From positions 1 to 64,000 of the forward strand of contig NZ_VIQO01000027.1 of the NCBI RefSeq assembly GCF_007483665.1: a stretch of DNA of 64,000 nucleotides, written 5' to 3'. This DNA comes from Catellatospora sichuanensis (lineage in GTDB: Bacteria > Actinomycetota > Actinomycetes > Mycobacteriales > Micromonosporaceae). The position numbers were made by a program, and so were the translations under genes. Position 1 is the first letter of the stretch. Each line of letters opens with the position of its first letter. The notes below the pieces were generated by a model. It ran no database searches. It saw only the letters and a list, made by a program, of their open reading frames with translations, and was not told where the DNA came from. Below, piece by piece: positions 43,451-52,394 of this stretch.

Positions 43451-43476
43451 GATTGTGCGCGGCTGCCGTCGGGTAC
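43451..43476 (+). promoter_or_regulatory. Candidate SigB/SigF-type promoter (GATT-N16-GGGTAC)
   Basis: GATT at 43451-43454 and GGGTAC at 43471-43476; ~45 bases before the hemerythrin start, divergent from the previous site. Confidence 0.6.
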
Positions 43477-43521
43477 GAGTTCCCGCGACAGGTGAGCAGC
43501 GTAGAGCCGGAGGAAACCGCC

Positions 43522-44109
43522 ATGACCGACGTCATCACCTTGATCGAGCAGGACCATCGGGCGCTCGAGGAGCTGTTCGAGCGGCTGCAGAGCGGCAGCG
43601 CGGACAGGGAGCTGCTGTTCCAGCAGATGGCCGCGATGCTCACCGCGCACAGCCGGGCCGAGGAAGCCGAGGTGTACCCGGCCATCGCCAAAGCCGGTGA
43701 GCAGGACGAGGTCGACCACGCACGCGAGGAGCACGCGCAGGCCGACGAGCTGGTGGCCCAGCTGAAAACCATGGACCCGGAGTCCGCCGAGTTCGGCGAG
43801 GTACTGGCCCGGCTCATCGACGCGGTCAACGAGCATGTGGCAGAGGAGGAGTCGACCACCCTGCCCGCGCTACGTGACTCCGTCGACGGGGAACGGCTGG
43901 AGCAGTTGGCCGAGTCGTTCCTGGCCCGCCGCGGGCAGGAACTGGAGAACGGCCCGTCGCCGCAACAGGTCGATCCCGACACCGGGCAGGGCAGCGGTGA
44001 GCAGACGAAAGCCGAGCTGCTCAAGCAGGCGGCCGAGCGGGATCTGCCGGGCCGCTCCCAGATGACCAAGGACGAGCTGCGGGAGGCGCTCAAGACGGTC
44101 GGCGAATGA
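43522..44109 (+). CDS. Hemerythrin (HHE) protein with C-terminal HEH/SAP-like motif, 195 aa
   Basis: GGAGG precedes the ATG. HHE di-iron domain in residues 1-130: DVITLIEQDHRALEELFERL, LTAHSRAEEAEVYPAI, DHAREEHAQADELV, VNEHVAEEESTTLPAL. After a polar linker, the last ~35 residues (KAELLKQAAERDLPGRSQMT followed by KDELREALKT) match the helix-extension-helix DNA-binding motif seen at the C-terminus of bacterial Ku and in Rho-N/SAP domains. This suggests an oxygen- or NO-reactive protein held near DNA. Confidence 0.85.
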   Translation: MTDVITLIEQDHRALEELFERLQSGSADRELLFQQMAAMLTAHSRAEEAEVYPAIAKAGEQDEVDHAREEHAQADELVAQLKTMDPESAEFGEVLARLIDAVNEHVAEEESTTLPALRDSVDGERLEQLAESFLARRGQELENGPSPQQVDPDTGQGSGEQTKAELLKQAAERDLPGRSQMTKDELREALKTVGE

Positions 44110-44339
44110 CGGCCGCGGGCCGCGCCGCGACCCTCAGCTCAGTAAGCCGTGACCAGCCGGCGGTGCGGGCCACCGCCGCACCATGCCTCAGCGCCTCGCT
44201 GCGCACGGCGACCTGTTCAAGCCGGTCCTCGATCACGCATTGCCTGCCACGGCTCCACTGAGCACAGCGGACGGCCTGCCGGTCGGTCGACCGACGCCCG
44301 TGAGCGCCGATGTCTCGCCGGCAGGCCGCCCTGGCGGTG
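44110..44339. other. Convergent intergenic region
   Basis: Between the convergent hemerythrin and DUF3618 genes. GC-rich, no gene; no perfect hairpin noted. Confidence 0.35.
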
Positions 44340-44924
44340 CTATCCGGTCGTCGGCCCGCGGGTCGGTGTGGCCTCCTCGCGTACCGTCGACGTGGCCTCG
44401 CCCACGGTCGAGCTGACGGATTCGACGGCCTGCTGCACCGGCTCGCGCAGGTGCTCCTTGACCTCCCCGGCCACCTCCGTGGCCTGCTGCCGCAGCTCCT
44501 CGGAGTGCTCGGCCACCTTCTCCTTGACCTGTGTGGCGAGCTGCTGCTCGGGCTCGGTCGCCGGAAGCAGCGCCGAGACGAGCACGCCTACGCCGAAAGC
44601 GATCAGGCCGGCCGCCAGCGGGCTGCCCTGAGTGCTGGTCAGCACCCGCTGCTGGGCTGCGCCGGCCGCGTCGCCGACCGTTCCCGCGGCCGAGGACGCC
44701 TTGTCGGCCAGGGTCGACATGGCCCCGCTGCCGGAGTCGACCGGATGCTGCACCGTTCCCATGATCTTCTCGCGTACCGAGTGCGCCGCGTCGCGTACCC
44801 GGTCCACCCGCCGCCCGACCACCCGCGCCGGGCTGACCCGGTCGGTGAGCGCGTCGACGTCGTAGCGCAGCTCCTCGCGGGTGCGTTCAATGTCGCGGCG
44901 GATCTGCTCGGTGTCGGTACTCAT
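44340..44924 (-). CDS. DUF3618 membrane protein, 194 aa
   Basis: Begins EQIRRDIERTREELRYDVDAL, the DUF3618 signature. A central Ala-rich amphipathic region, one membrane helix (~110-128, PLAAGLIAFGVGVLVSALL) and a long C-terminal coiled coil (residues ~135-185) follow. Third gene of the operon; its ATG overlaps the stop of the holin-family gene. The N-terminus is also present in the decayed copy near 23260. Confidence 0.85.
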   Translation of the reverse strand: MSTDTEQIRRDIERTREELRYDVDALTDRVSPARVVGRRVDRVRDAAHSVREKIMGTVQHPVDSGSGAMSTLADKASSAAGTVGDAAGAAQQRVLTSTQGSPLAAGLIAFGVGVLVSALLPATEPEQQLATQVKEKVAEHSEELRQQATEVAGEVKEHLREPVQQAVESVSSTVGEATSTVREEATPTRGPTTG

Positions 44925-45364
44925 GGTGTGTTCCTCCCCGCGTCGGTGTGTCCTCGCAGCGCCGAGGGCACCTGCTTGACCGTCTCCGCGGTCTGCGTCA
45001 TCGGCTGCAACTCCCGCAGACGGGAGCGCCCGACCGTGAACAGCACCGCGCCGACGACGCCCCACAGTACGGCGACGAGCACCGCCGCCCAGCCGGGGTC
45101 CATCGCCGCGGACAGCAGCCGCCACAGCGCCAGCGACAGGAACAGCAACACCAGGTGGACTGCCAGTCCGGCGGCGGCCAGCATCCCGGCCGCCTTGCCC
45201 GCCTTGGCGGTCTCGGCCCTCAGTTCGGCCTTGGCCAGGTCCAGTTCCTGCCGCATCAACGTCGACAGGTCCGTGCTGATCTCGCCGAGCAGCTCGCCGA
45301 TCGACTGCTGCGATGAGCCGGCGGCACCCGTGCTCAGGTCGCCGCGCAGCGGCTCGGTCCTCAT
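44921..45364 (-). CDS. Phage-holin-superfamily (actinobacterial) membrane protein, 147 aa
   Basis: Two membrane helices (~60-80 and ~90-112) flanked by the conserved LGEISTDLSTLMRQELDLAK coiled segment and AAMDPGWAAVLVA, typical of the holin-superfamily proteins found in actinobacterial chromosomes next to DUF3618. Not a lysis holin by context. The start overlaps the stop of the upstream gene by four bases. An inactivated paralogue lies at 22818-23376. Confidence 0.85.
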   Translation of the reverse strand: MRTEPLRGDLSTGAAGSSQQSIGELLGEISTDLSTLMRQELDLAKAELRAETAKAGKAAGMLAAAGLAVHLVLLFLSLALWRLLSAAMDPGWAAVLVAVLWGVVGAVLFTVGRSRLRELQPMTQTAETVKQVPSALRGHTDAGRNTP

Positions 45365-46200
45365 CGGGACACCTCGCTCTCCTGCTCGTAGCGGCCGCCG
45401 GCCCCGGTGTAGGCCAGCTCGTCGGGTGTCACCCGGGCGGGACGAGCACTCATGCCCGGCTCCGCCAGCGGCCGGGACTGTGCCGGCGTGGACGACGCCC
45501 GGCCCGCCCCCTGCGCGTCACTGCGCTGGGCCGAGGCCATGTTGCGGGTCAGCCGACCCACCACCAGGCCCGCCGCGAGGGCACCCAGCAGGAAGGTGCC
45601 GGGGTGCCGGCGCGCATAGTCGCGCACCTCGTCCAGCACCCGGCCGGGCTCACGGTGCTCCAGCCAGTCGGCTGTGCGGTGGGCTCCCGCAGAGACCTGC
45701 TGCATCAGCTGCCCGGCCATCCGGTCGGATCCGCTGCCCTGGCACATCGCCGACAAGTCGTCGGCGATCGTGTGCAGGCCCCCGGCGATCCGCTGCTGCT
45801 GCGTGCCCGCCTGATCGCGCAACTCCTGTGTCGCGGTGTCGACCAGACCGCGAACCTGCGAGCCGGTCTCCTGCGCGACGTGCTTCACCTGCTCGGCCGC
45901 GGTCTTGGCCGCCTCCGAGGCCGATGTCTGCTGTCCGCCGCCGGCCTGCTCATCCGGCCCGATCCCGCTCGGTGCAGCGCCCGGCTGCGTGGGCATGTCG
46001 ATGTCGACCGGCTCCGCCGCGACGCCGGCGGTCGCGGGCGCGCCGGCGACGGACTCGCTCTGCGGACCACGCTCACCGACGAACGTGCCGGGCGTCTCGG
46101 CGAGGCGGTCCTGCTCGTGGCGCGGCCGGGTGACGTCGATGTCGTCCGTCTCGCCAGAGCCGATGCCGGTCGCGGGCCGTGGCTCATACTGCTCGCTCAT
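45361..46200 (-). CDS. Disordered/coiled-coil protein heading the holin-DUF3618 operon, 279 aa
   Basis: Residues 1-90 are disordered and acidic. About 95-150 form a coiled coil (EAAKTAAEQVKHVAQETGSQ, then VRGLVDTATQELRDQAGTQQ). A conserved block LMQQVSAGAHRTADWLEHRE and ARRHPGTFLLGALAAGLVVGRL (a membrane helix, ~205-225) follow. Same gene order is usual in actinomycetes. The three proteins probably form a membrane-associated envelope complex. Promoter GTTT-N15-GGGAAC at 46286-46310. Confidence 0.8.
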   Translation of the reverse strand: MSEQYEPRPATGIGSGETDDIDVTRPRHEQDRLAETPGTFVGERGPQSESVAGAPATAGVAAEPVDIDMPTQPGAAPSGIGPDEQAGGGQQTSASEAAKTAAEQVKHVAQETGSQVRGLVDTATQELRDQAGTQQQRIAGGLHTIADDLSAMCQGSGSDRMAGQLMQQVSAGAHRTADWLEHREPGRVLDEVRDYARRHPGTFLLGALAAGLVVGRLTRNMASAQRSDAQGAGRASSTPAQSRPLAEPGMSARPARVTPDELAYTGAGGRYEQESEVSR

Positions 46201-46285
46201 GTCTCCCCCTCCACCTGCGCGGGAGCCGCGACGTCACGCCGTAATGGTGTCCGCTGGGACCGCAGGTAACTCCCGCAAGGTGGCC

Positions 46286-46310
46286 GTTCCCCTTGACAGC
46301 CGGGTGAAAC
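46286..46310 (-). promoter_or_regulatory. Candidate SigB/SigF-type promoter (GTTT-N15-GGGAAC)
   Basis: GTTT at 46310-46307, 15 bases, GGGAAC at 46291-46286; ~85 bases before the three-gene operon. Confidence 0.5.
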
Positions 46311-46373
46311 ACGTTCGCTCAAGCAGATCGCCAACAAATGAGCAGCTCAGGCGGGCGGTGCCCGCTGCCGGTT

Positions 46374-47861
46374 TCAGTGCAGGTCTGCCGGCGGCAACGG
46401 TTTGAGGGCGGGGCCTTGCAGCACCGCGCCGTCGACGTCGAACCGCGAGCCGTGGCAGGGACACTCCCAGGTGCGCTCGGCTTCGTTGAACCCGACTATG
46501 CAGCCGAGGTGGGTGCAGGTCGCCTCGACGGCGTGCACCTGGCCGGCCTCGTCGCGGTAGGCCGCGCACCGCTTGCCGTCGGCGCGCACGATCCCGCCCT
46601 GACCGGGTGCGAGGTCGTCGACGGTCCGGTCGGGCCTGCTGATCCGCGCACCGACCAGGTTCTTGGCGACGGTGGCCGCCGCCTTCACCAGCTGGGCTGC
46701 CTCGGCGATCGGGTGCAGCCGGTGCGGGTCGTACAACCCGGCCCATTCGGGAGTGGCCTCGTCGACGATACGGCTGGTCAGCAGGGTCGCCGCAGCCATC
46801 GAGTTGGTCATGCCCCAGCCGCGGAAGCCGGTGGCCACCCACACGTGTTCGTGCCCGGGGAACCGGCCGACGAACGGCAGCAGGTCGCTGGTCGTGTAGT
46901 CCTGCGCCGACCAGCGGTACGTCGCCTCGGCGACGCCGAAACGTTGCTGCGCCCAGCCCCGCAGAGCGGCGAAGCGCCCGTCAACCCCGTCCTCGCCGGG
47001 GGAGTAGGTCTCCCCGGTGACGATGAGCAGCCGTCCGCCGCCCGGCAGGGGAGCGGTGCGCACCGACCGGTCGTCGTCGACCCCCAGGAACATGCCGTGC
47101 GGGTCGGCATCGTCTGCTATGGGCGCGGCGATGACGAGTTCGCGCTTCGGGACCAGCCGCGTGAACAGTTCCGGCCGGTCGAACGCCGGATAGCCGGTCG
47201 CGATCACCACGTCAGGGGCCCGCAGCACGAGACCCGACTCCAGGGTGACCTGGCCGTCGGCGATCTCGGTGACCCGGCTGTGTTCGAAGATCCGCCCGCC
47301 CAGGCGCTCCAGGTCGGCGGCCACGGCCAGCAGGAACCGGCGGGGATGGAACTGGGCCTGGCCGCTGACCCGAACCGCCCCGGCGATGGGATACGGCAGC
47401 GGGGTGTCGGTCACGAACTGCGCCGGCAACCCGGCCTCGGCCGCCGCGGCGGCCTCCTTGCGCAGTCTGGCCGCACCGTCCTCGGTGACGGCATAGGTGT
47501 AGGCGTCGCGCTCCTCCCAGTCGCAGTCGGCGCCCACGACGTCGGCCACGACGCGCAGGGCCGCCAGAGCGGCCAGCTGCGACTGCCCGTATCGCGCGGC
47601 GTTGTCAGCACCCAGCTCGGCGTAGACGGCGCCGTGCAAGGCCGTGACCTTCGCGGTGGTGTTGCCGGTCGACGCCTCGGCGAGCCGGCCGGCCTCCAGG
47701 ACCACCACCCGCCGGCCTCGGCGGGCGAGGCTCCAGGCCGTGCACAGGCCGGCGATGCCGCCGCCCACGACCGCCACGTCCGCTTCGACCAGGCTGGCGA
47801 CCGGATAAGCGGTGCGTGGCGTGGACTGCATCCAGAACGAGACATGATCGTCCACCGTCAT
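46374..47861 (-). CDS. FAD-dependent oxidoreductase with C-terminal Rieske [2Fe-2S] domain, 495 aa
   Basis: DAO-type FAD fold: [15 protein letters not shown] (residues ~27-41) and [10 protein letters not shown]. The C-terminal Rieske domain has Cys449, His451, Cys467 and His470 in CTH and CPCH, all ligands present. Family members pair a glycine-oxidase-like domain with a Rieske centre; substrate is unknown. GGAAAGG precedes the ATG. An exact GTTT-N15-GGGTAT promoter lies 36 bases upstream. The Rieske half is duplicated as an orphan at 32437. Confidence 0.9.
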   Translation of the reverse strand: MTVDDHVSFWMQSTPRTAYPVASLVEADVAVVGGGIAGLCTAWSLARRGRRVVVLEAGRLAEASTGNTTAKVTALHGAVYAELGADNAARYGQSQLAALAALRVVADVVGADCDWEERDAYTYAVTEDGAARLRKEAAAAAEAGLPAQFVTDTPLPYPIAGAVRVSGQAQFHPRRFLLAVAADLERLGGRIFEHSRVTEIADGQVTLESGLVLRAPDVVIATGYPAFDRPELFTRLVPKRELVIAAPIADDADPHGMFLGVDDDRSVRTAPLPGGGRLLIVTGETYSPGEDGVDGRFAALRGWAQQRFGVAEATYRWSAQDYTTSDLLPFVGRFPGHEHVWVATGFRGWGMTNSMAAATLLTSRIVDEATPEWAGLYDPHRLHPIAEAAQLVKAAATVAKNLVGARISRPDRTVDDLAPGQGGIVRADGKRCAAYRDEAGQVHAVEATCTHLGCIVGFNEAERTWECPCHGSRFDVDGAVLQGPALKPLPPADLH

Positions 47862-47896
47862 CCCAGCCCTTTCCTGGGTAAGGGTCGACTGGCGTC

Positions 47897-47921
47897 ATAC
47901 CCGGCTGGGGCCTGTTGAAAC
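47897..47921 (-). promoter_or_regulatory. SigB/SigF-type promoter (GTTT-N15-GGGTAT)
   Basis: GTTT at 47921-47918, 15 bases, GGGTAT at 47902-47897. Confidence 0.8.
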
Positions 47922-47995
47922 AGATGCGGCGCGTGGTCGCCCGGGGGCGACCGCCTGCGCCTTCTTGCAGGTCCTCGGCGTCAACTGGCACGTAC

Positions 47996-48299
47996 TCACC
48001 CAGACCAGCTCGGCCGCCCGATGCTCGCCTTGATCCCGCGTCGTCGCAGGTGTTCCCGGTTGGCGGCCGAGGTGTACGCCTTGTCGGCCAGGACCCGGTC
48101 CGGGCGGGTGCGCGGACGCCCGCCGCCAGGGCGTGGTACCCGGATGCGGGCCAGTACCCGGGTGAACTGCGGACTGTCACCACGCTGCCCACCGGTCACC
48201 ACCACGGCGAGGGGCTTCTGGCCTTGGCAGCAGCGGTTCCAGCGCCGCCCATTGCGCGTCGGTCAGGTCGTGCCGCCTCGCCGCCGGTATGGTGGCCAT
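47996..48299 (-). mobile_element. IS5-family transposase remnant with internal deletion
   Basis: N-terminal ARRHDLTDAQWAALEPLLP (start near 48299) is joined, after loss of the middle of the gene, to GDSPQFTRVLARIRVPRPGG and RPDRVLADKAYTSAANREHL, the DDE part. The two pieces are in different frames and the C-terminus is missing. Inactive. Confidence 0.85.
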
Positions 48300-48406
48300 G
48301 AGGTCTCCGGTTTCGTTCCTCTTGGTCGTTGAACGGTCTTCGGGAGACCTCGCCGCTTGTCGATCATTTACGCGCAAGCCTTCTATGCAACCAGGTCCCT
48401 CGCAGG

Positions 48407-48831
48407 TCACCTGCCGTCGAAGCCCCGAAACGTGCCGAACTCGTCTGCGGTGTCTGCGAAATCGGCGAAGTCCAGGTTCGCGATGCTCAGATTGGTGGAG
48501 ACGTCCGGGAACCAGCGGGGTGGCAACCGGAAGGAACGCCCGGGTTCGTCGAAGAGGTCAACCGCGAGCAGCAGGTGCTCCTCGTCAGTCATGCAGACGG
48601 CATCGGCCAGGAACAGTAAGTGACCCTGTCCCCGTCGTCGGCTGCGGCATCTGCCTCGACCAGTGCCTGAACTGACACCCCGGCGTATGCCGGATCGCTG
48701 ACGTATGTCGCGCTGCGGTGTCCGCCGGAGCCGTCGACCGCAGCCTTGACCGCTTCCCAAGCTGCGTCGTCGCCAAAGTCTGATCGCAGGACCAGAGACG
48801 TCAAATCCTCGGGCTGAGGCAGGGAGGCCAT
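48407..48831 (-). pseudogene. DUF6924-type gene with single-base frameshift
   Basis: Frame 1 (from the ATG at 48831) reads MASLPQPEDLTSLVLRSDFG ... GDRVTY; the remainder FLADAVCMTDEEHLLLAVDL ... FADFADTADEFGTFRGFDGR continues one frame over, to a stop at 48407. Restoring one base near 48618 joins them into a ~140-aa protein. The rest is well preserved, so the lesion is recent or a sequencing error. Confidence 0.75.
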
Positions 48832-48871
48832 GTCCGTGATCTTCCCATCCCGAACCTACCCACTTTGAAAA

Positions 48872-49215
48872 CGCGGCCTAGGCGGCGTGCTCGCCGACCG
48901 GCTGCACACGCGACCCCTGCTCATCGCCACCCAACTCGCCCACGCGTGCTGGCCGCGGCGCTCGCGATGATCGCCTGGTGCCCTTCCGGCGATCTTTGTC
49001 TGGTGTACGCGGTCTCGGTGCTCGGCGGCACGGTCGCCGTCGCCGAGGTCCGGTGATGCGCCGCCGCCGCCGCCACCGTGCCGCACGCCGCCCTCGGCAA
49101 CGCCCTGCGCCGTCGCAGGCCTGACCATGGCCCGCCGCGCGAACGTGCCCCCGCGCGGCCGACAGCTGCACCGACTGCGCGCCGCCGTCGGTCGCACGAT
49201 GCCCGCCGTGCTGTG
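48872..49215 (+). pseudogene. MFS transporter fragment
   Basis: GGVLADRLHTRPLLIATQLAH is the conserved loop 2-3 motif of DHA3-type MFS exporters; the next helix (AMIAWCPSGDLCLVYAVSVLG) continues in another frame, followed by debris. Most of the gene is absent. Confidence 0.7.
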
Positions 49216-49260
49216 AGCGTCTCCAGGCCGGGCATCGTCCGGCTCCGGCCGCCAATGAGC

Positions 49261-51435
49261 TCATCCGGCGCTGGCCGCGACCTCGGCGCTTCGCTTGAGC
49301 TTCTGCCAGCGCAGGCGCCGTCCAGCCACGGCTGTCACCGCTGAGCGCAACAGCACCGCGTACATGATCTGCCGGTAAGCGAACTGCTGCAGCGGCAGTG
49401 CCCACAGCGGCCGCAGCGGCTCCCGGTCGAGCCGAAACGCGAGTATGGCGGTGACGGCCTGGATGGCCAGAACTGCCAGCCAGCCGATCAGGGTGCTCCA
49501 GCGGTCGAGGAAGAAAACGCCGAACACGGTCATGAGGTCCAAAATCGGGCCGAACAGCGGCAGTACGACGCTGAACAGCGCGATCAGGGGCAGCCCACGT
49601 CGGCCAAAGCGCCCAGAGGCGCCGGGCTCGATGACCGAGCGGCGGTGTTTCCACATCGCCTGCATGGTGCCGTAGCTCCACCGGTACCGCTGCTGCCAAA
49701 GCTGGCGCAGCGTGTTCGGCGCCTCGGTGTGGGAGCGGGCGGTCTCCTCGTAGACCACACGCCAGCCCTGGCGCAGGACCGCCATGGTCAGGTCGGTGTC
49801 CTCGGCGAGGGTGTCGATGCTCAGGCCGCCAGCGTCGGTGAGGGCCTGCCGGCGGAAGGCGCCGAGGGCGCCGGGGATGGTGGGGATGCAACCGAGTGCA
49901 TCGTAGAGCCGGCGGTCGAGGTTGAATCCGATTACGTATTCGATGTGCTGCCAGCGCGGTAGCAGCCGACGGCGGTTGCCGACCTTGACGTTGCCGGCCA
50001 CGGCCCCGACGGTCGGGTCGGCGAAGGGCTGCACGAGGTGGCGCAACGCGTCGGGCTCGACGATGGTGTCGGCGTCGACCATGACGATCAGGTCATGTCT
50101 GGCCAGCGCGACTCCGGTGTTGAGGGCCAGTGCCTTGCCACCGGACGGGACCCGCACCAGCCGTACGTCGTCGATGCCCAGAGCATCGACAGCGGCGGCC
50201 GTGGCATCGGTGGACTCGTCGTCCACGACGATGATCTCCATGCTCGGATGGTCGGACGCGGCGAGCGTGCGTACGGTCGCGGCGATGGTGTGCTGCTCGT
50301 TGAACGCCGGCACGATGACCGACACCGGCTCGTCGACGGGCGGCCCCCACGTGAACGCGGGCGCGCGGCGGCGGCGGGCGTGGCGGACCGCGACGGCGAA
50401 CAGCAGCAGGGTGCGGGCCAGCGTCAGGACACCGACGACCACCAGCAGCCACCACAAGACGACCATGAGCCCGTCGGCGGCGCGGATCGTCCACACCAAG
50501 GCGCCGCCACGCCACTTCTGGCCGGCTGTGGCCAGCGGGTTGACCGCGGTGGCGATCGGCGTCTGCAGGGACTGCGAAACGGTCGTAAAGCGGTAGCCGT
50601 TCTCGCGCATCGAGGGGATGTAGCGTTCGAGCGCGGCGACGGTCTGGGACCGGTCTCCGCCCGCGTCATGCAGCAGCACGATCGCCCCGCGCCCTCCGCC
50701 AGGGGTGGCGTTGGCGGCGATCGCCTGCGCCCCGGGCCTGGCCCAGTCGCGGCTGTCGGCGTCTTCGAGCACGTTGAGGTAACCCTGAGCGGCCGCCTCA
50801 CGCATGACCTGCCAGTCGCTGTCACCGACCGCGTCAGTGGAAGAAGAGTAGGGCGGCCGGAAAAGCGACGTCGTCACGCCCGTGGCATACGCGATCGCCA
50901 GTTGCGTCTGGGAGTACTCCAGATCGCGGCGCCACGCGGGGATCGCTGACAGGTCGGGATGGCTGAACGTGTGAACTCCGATCTCGTGTCCTTCAGCCAC
51001 GATGCGCCGGGCCAGGTCCGGGTAGCGGGCGACCTGCGATCCGACGACGAAGAACGTGGCCCGGGTGCCGGTGCGGGCGAGCACGTCGAGGATCCGGGGA
51101 GTCCAGGTGGGGTCAGGGCCGTCGTCGAAGGTCAGCGCGACCGTCCGCTTCGCGGGCCGCCAGGTTTGTGGTTTGGAGCCGGCAGGAGCAAGGACCGGGC
51201 CGCCGTCGCGGACAGCAGCGGGCACGGCCGAGGCGGGCTGATCGGGCGCCGAGGAGGCGTCCGGCGCAAACGACGCGTTGGCGTACGCCTCGACCAGCAG
51301 TAGCGCAGCGACGATCACCACCAGGGTCAGCAACACCAGGATGCGGATTCCTCGGCCGGCCGGTCTGCGGGTGCTGAGGAACCCGGTGGTGGTCGGGTCG
51401 TCTGCGGGCCGGTTGCTGCTCGCGTACAGCGTCAT
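49261..51435 (-). CDS. Bifunctional polysaccharide deacetylase / family 2 glycosyltransferase, 724 aa
   Basis: N-terminal membrane anchor (~30-52). NodB-type deacetylase at ~97-300: TFDDGP (102-107, catalytic and metal Asp), HTFSHP with metal His155 and His159, RPPYSSS. A second membrane region (~330) precedes a processive GT2 domain: VIVPAFNE, VDADT, AEDTDL and QQRYRW (QxxRW), then four C-terminal helices. One protein therefore can polymerise and deacetylate an N-acetylglucosamine-type polymer. ATG overlaps the stop of the 108-aa gene. Confidence 0.9.
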   Translation of the reverse strand: MTLYASSNRPADDPTTTGFLSTRRPAGRGIRILVLLTLVVIVAALLLVEAYANASFAPDASSAPDQPASAVPAAVRDGGPVLAPAGSKPQTWRPAKRTVALTFDDGPDPTWTPRILDVLARTGTRATFFVVGSQVARYPDLARRIVAEGHEIGVHTFSHPDLSAIPAWRRDLEYSQTQLAIAYATGVTTSLFRPPYSSSTDAVGDSDWQVMREAAAQGYLNVLEDADSRDWARPGAQAIAANATPGGGRGAIVLLHDAGGDRSQTVAALERYIPSMRENGYRFTTVSQSLQTPIATAVNPLATAGQKWRGGALVWTIRAADGLMVVLWWLLVVVGVLTLARTLLLFAVAVRHARRRRAPAFTWGPPVDEPVSVIVPAFNEQHTIAATVRTLAASDHPSMEIIVVDDESTDATAAAVDALGIDDVRLVRVPSGGKALALNTGVALARHDLIVMVDADTIVEPDALRHLVQPFADPTVGAVAGNVKVGNRRRLLPRWQHIEYVIGFNLDRRLYDALGCIPTIPGALGAFRRQALTDAGGLSIDTLAEDTDLTMAVLRQGWRVVYEETARSHTEAPNTLRQLWQQRYRWSYGTMQAMWKHRRSVIEPGASGRFGRRGLPLIALFSVVLPLFGPILDLMTVFGVFFLDRWSTLIGWLAVLAIQAVTAILAFRLDREPLRPLWALPLQQFAYRQIMYAVLLRSAVTAVAGRRLRWQKLKRSAEVAASAG

Positions 51436-51758
51436 CGTCGACCGCACCGCGGGGAGGGACCGTCGCCGGCCGGGGCGCAGGTGGCGGCGGGGGTGGGGCG
51501 CACGGTCCCTGCCGACAGGCTCAGCCAGGCCACCGTGGCCAGCACCGCCACCGCGCAAGCGAGGACGAATGCGATGGCGCGGATGCGGCGCCTGCGCCGG
51601 CCGCTGTCGTCGACGAACACCGGGGCTGCTGGGTCCGGCACCACCATGACGGCCGTCAGCTCAGCGGGGACGACCTTTGCCACGCCATCGGCGTTGATCC
51701 GGGCCCGCCCGACATGCCGCCACACCTTGGCCCGGCCCACCTGGTTGCTGCCACTCAC
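51432..51758 (-). CDS. Single-span membrane protein upstream of the deacetylase-glycosyltransferase, 108 aa
   Basis: GTG start at 51758. Cytoplasmic N-terminus of ~60 residues, RRRRR stop-transfer, one helix (~62-82) and a short external tail. Translationally coupled (ATGA overlap) to the polysaccharide enzyme, so probably an accessory subunit or regulator of it. No family recognised. Confidence 0.7.
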   Translation of the reverse strand: MSGSNQVGRAKVWRHVGRARINADGVAKVVPAELTAVMVVPDPAAPVFVDDSGRRRRRIRAIAFVLACAVAVLATVAWLSLSAGTVRPTPAATCAPAGDGPSPRCGRR

Positions 51759-51857
51759 GGCATCGCGCCTTTCGATCTCACATGGGACAACTGATCAGGG
51801 AGCCGGCGGCAGGAAAGCGGCACCGGCCGAGACCATGTCGCGGCCGGTGCCATGGGG

Positions 51858-52085
51858 TTAGAACTCCGAGCGTTCCTCGACCGTGCGGTACTCGGTCGGT
51901 TCGCGGGTCACCACGGCACGTCTGCGCGGTCCCCAGATCAGCGCGGTGAAGATGAGGCCGACAACACCACCGATCATGAAAATCACGCCGATGACGTCGA
52001 TGTCGATACCGCCGATGTCGAAGTCCAGCGCGAACGTGAGGATCGCGCCGACGACGATCAGAAAGATGCTGGCACCGATACCCAT
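51858..52085 (-). CDS. DUF6458-like small membrane protein, 75 aa
   Basis: ATG at 52085 after AAGGAG; a longer frame to 52148 overlaps the promoter. GIGASIFLIVVGAILTFALD and the second helix VIGVIFMIGGVVGLIF give a two-span protein with the DFDIGGIDID loop typical of DUF6458. Exact GTTT-N15-GGGTAT promoter upstream. Function unknown. Confidence 0.85.
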   Translation of the reverse strand: MGIGASIFLIVVGAILTFALDFDIGGIDIDVIGVIFMIGGVVGLIFTALIWGPRRRAVVTREPTEYRTVEERSEF

Positions 52086-52129
52086 GAGGGTCTCCTTCCA
52101 GGCTGCGAGCGTCCTGCTCAGCAGCCGGG

Positions 52130-52154
52130 ATACCCCCGCCGCGAACACCGAAAC
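52130..52154 (-). promoter_or_regulatory. SigB/SigF-type promoter (GTTT-N15-GGGTAT)
   Basis: GTTT at 52154-52151, 15 bases, GGGTAT at 52135-52130; ~45 bases before the start at 52085. Confidence 0.8.
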
Positions 52155-52394
52155 GAAGGCCGGATATCCAGCAGGGCTCTGACCTGCACGGATGCGTATC
52201 GCAGCCCGTGGCCTTATCGGTTATGTCACAACCAAGTGACATCGAAAGCACCTGCTGCGCTTATCGTCCTTCCGGGTGCCGCCAATCAATCAGCCCGGCT
52301 GTGTTGCGCGGGAGTTGCGCTGCCGTCCGCGAGGCCGTCGGCGGGCGCGAACGCCTGGCCGGCATCTGCCGGATCGGTGGCACGGAGGTCGGGA

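Noticed and set aside
42570-44093. 507-aa reverse-strand frame opposite DUF3040 and hemerythrin
   Set aside because: Antisense of well-supported genes; Ser/Arg-rich shadow text.
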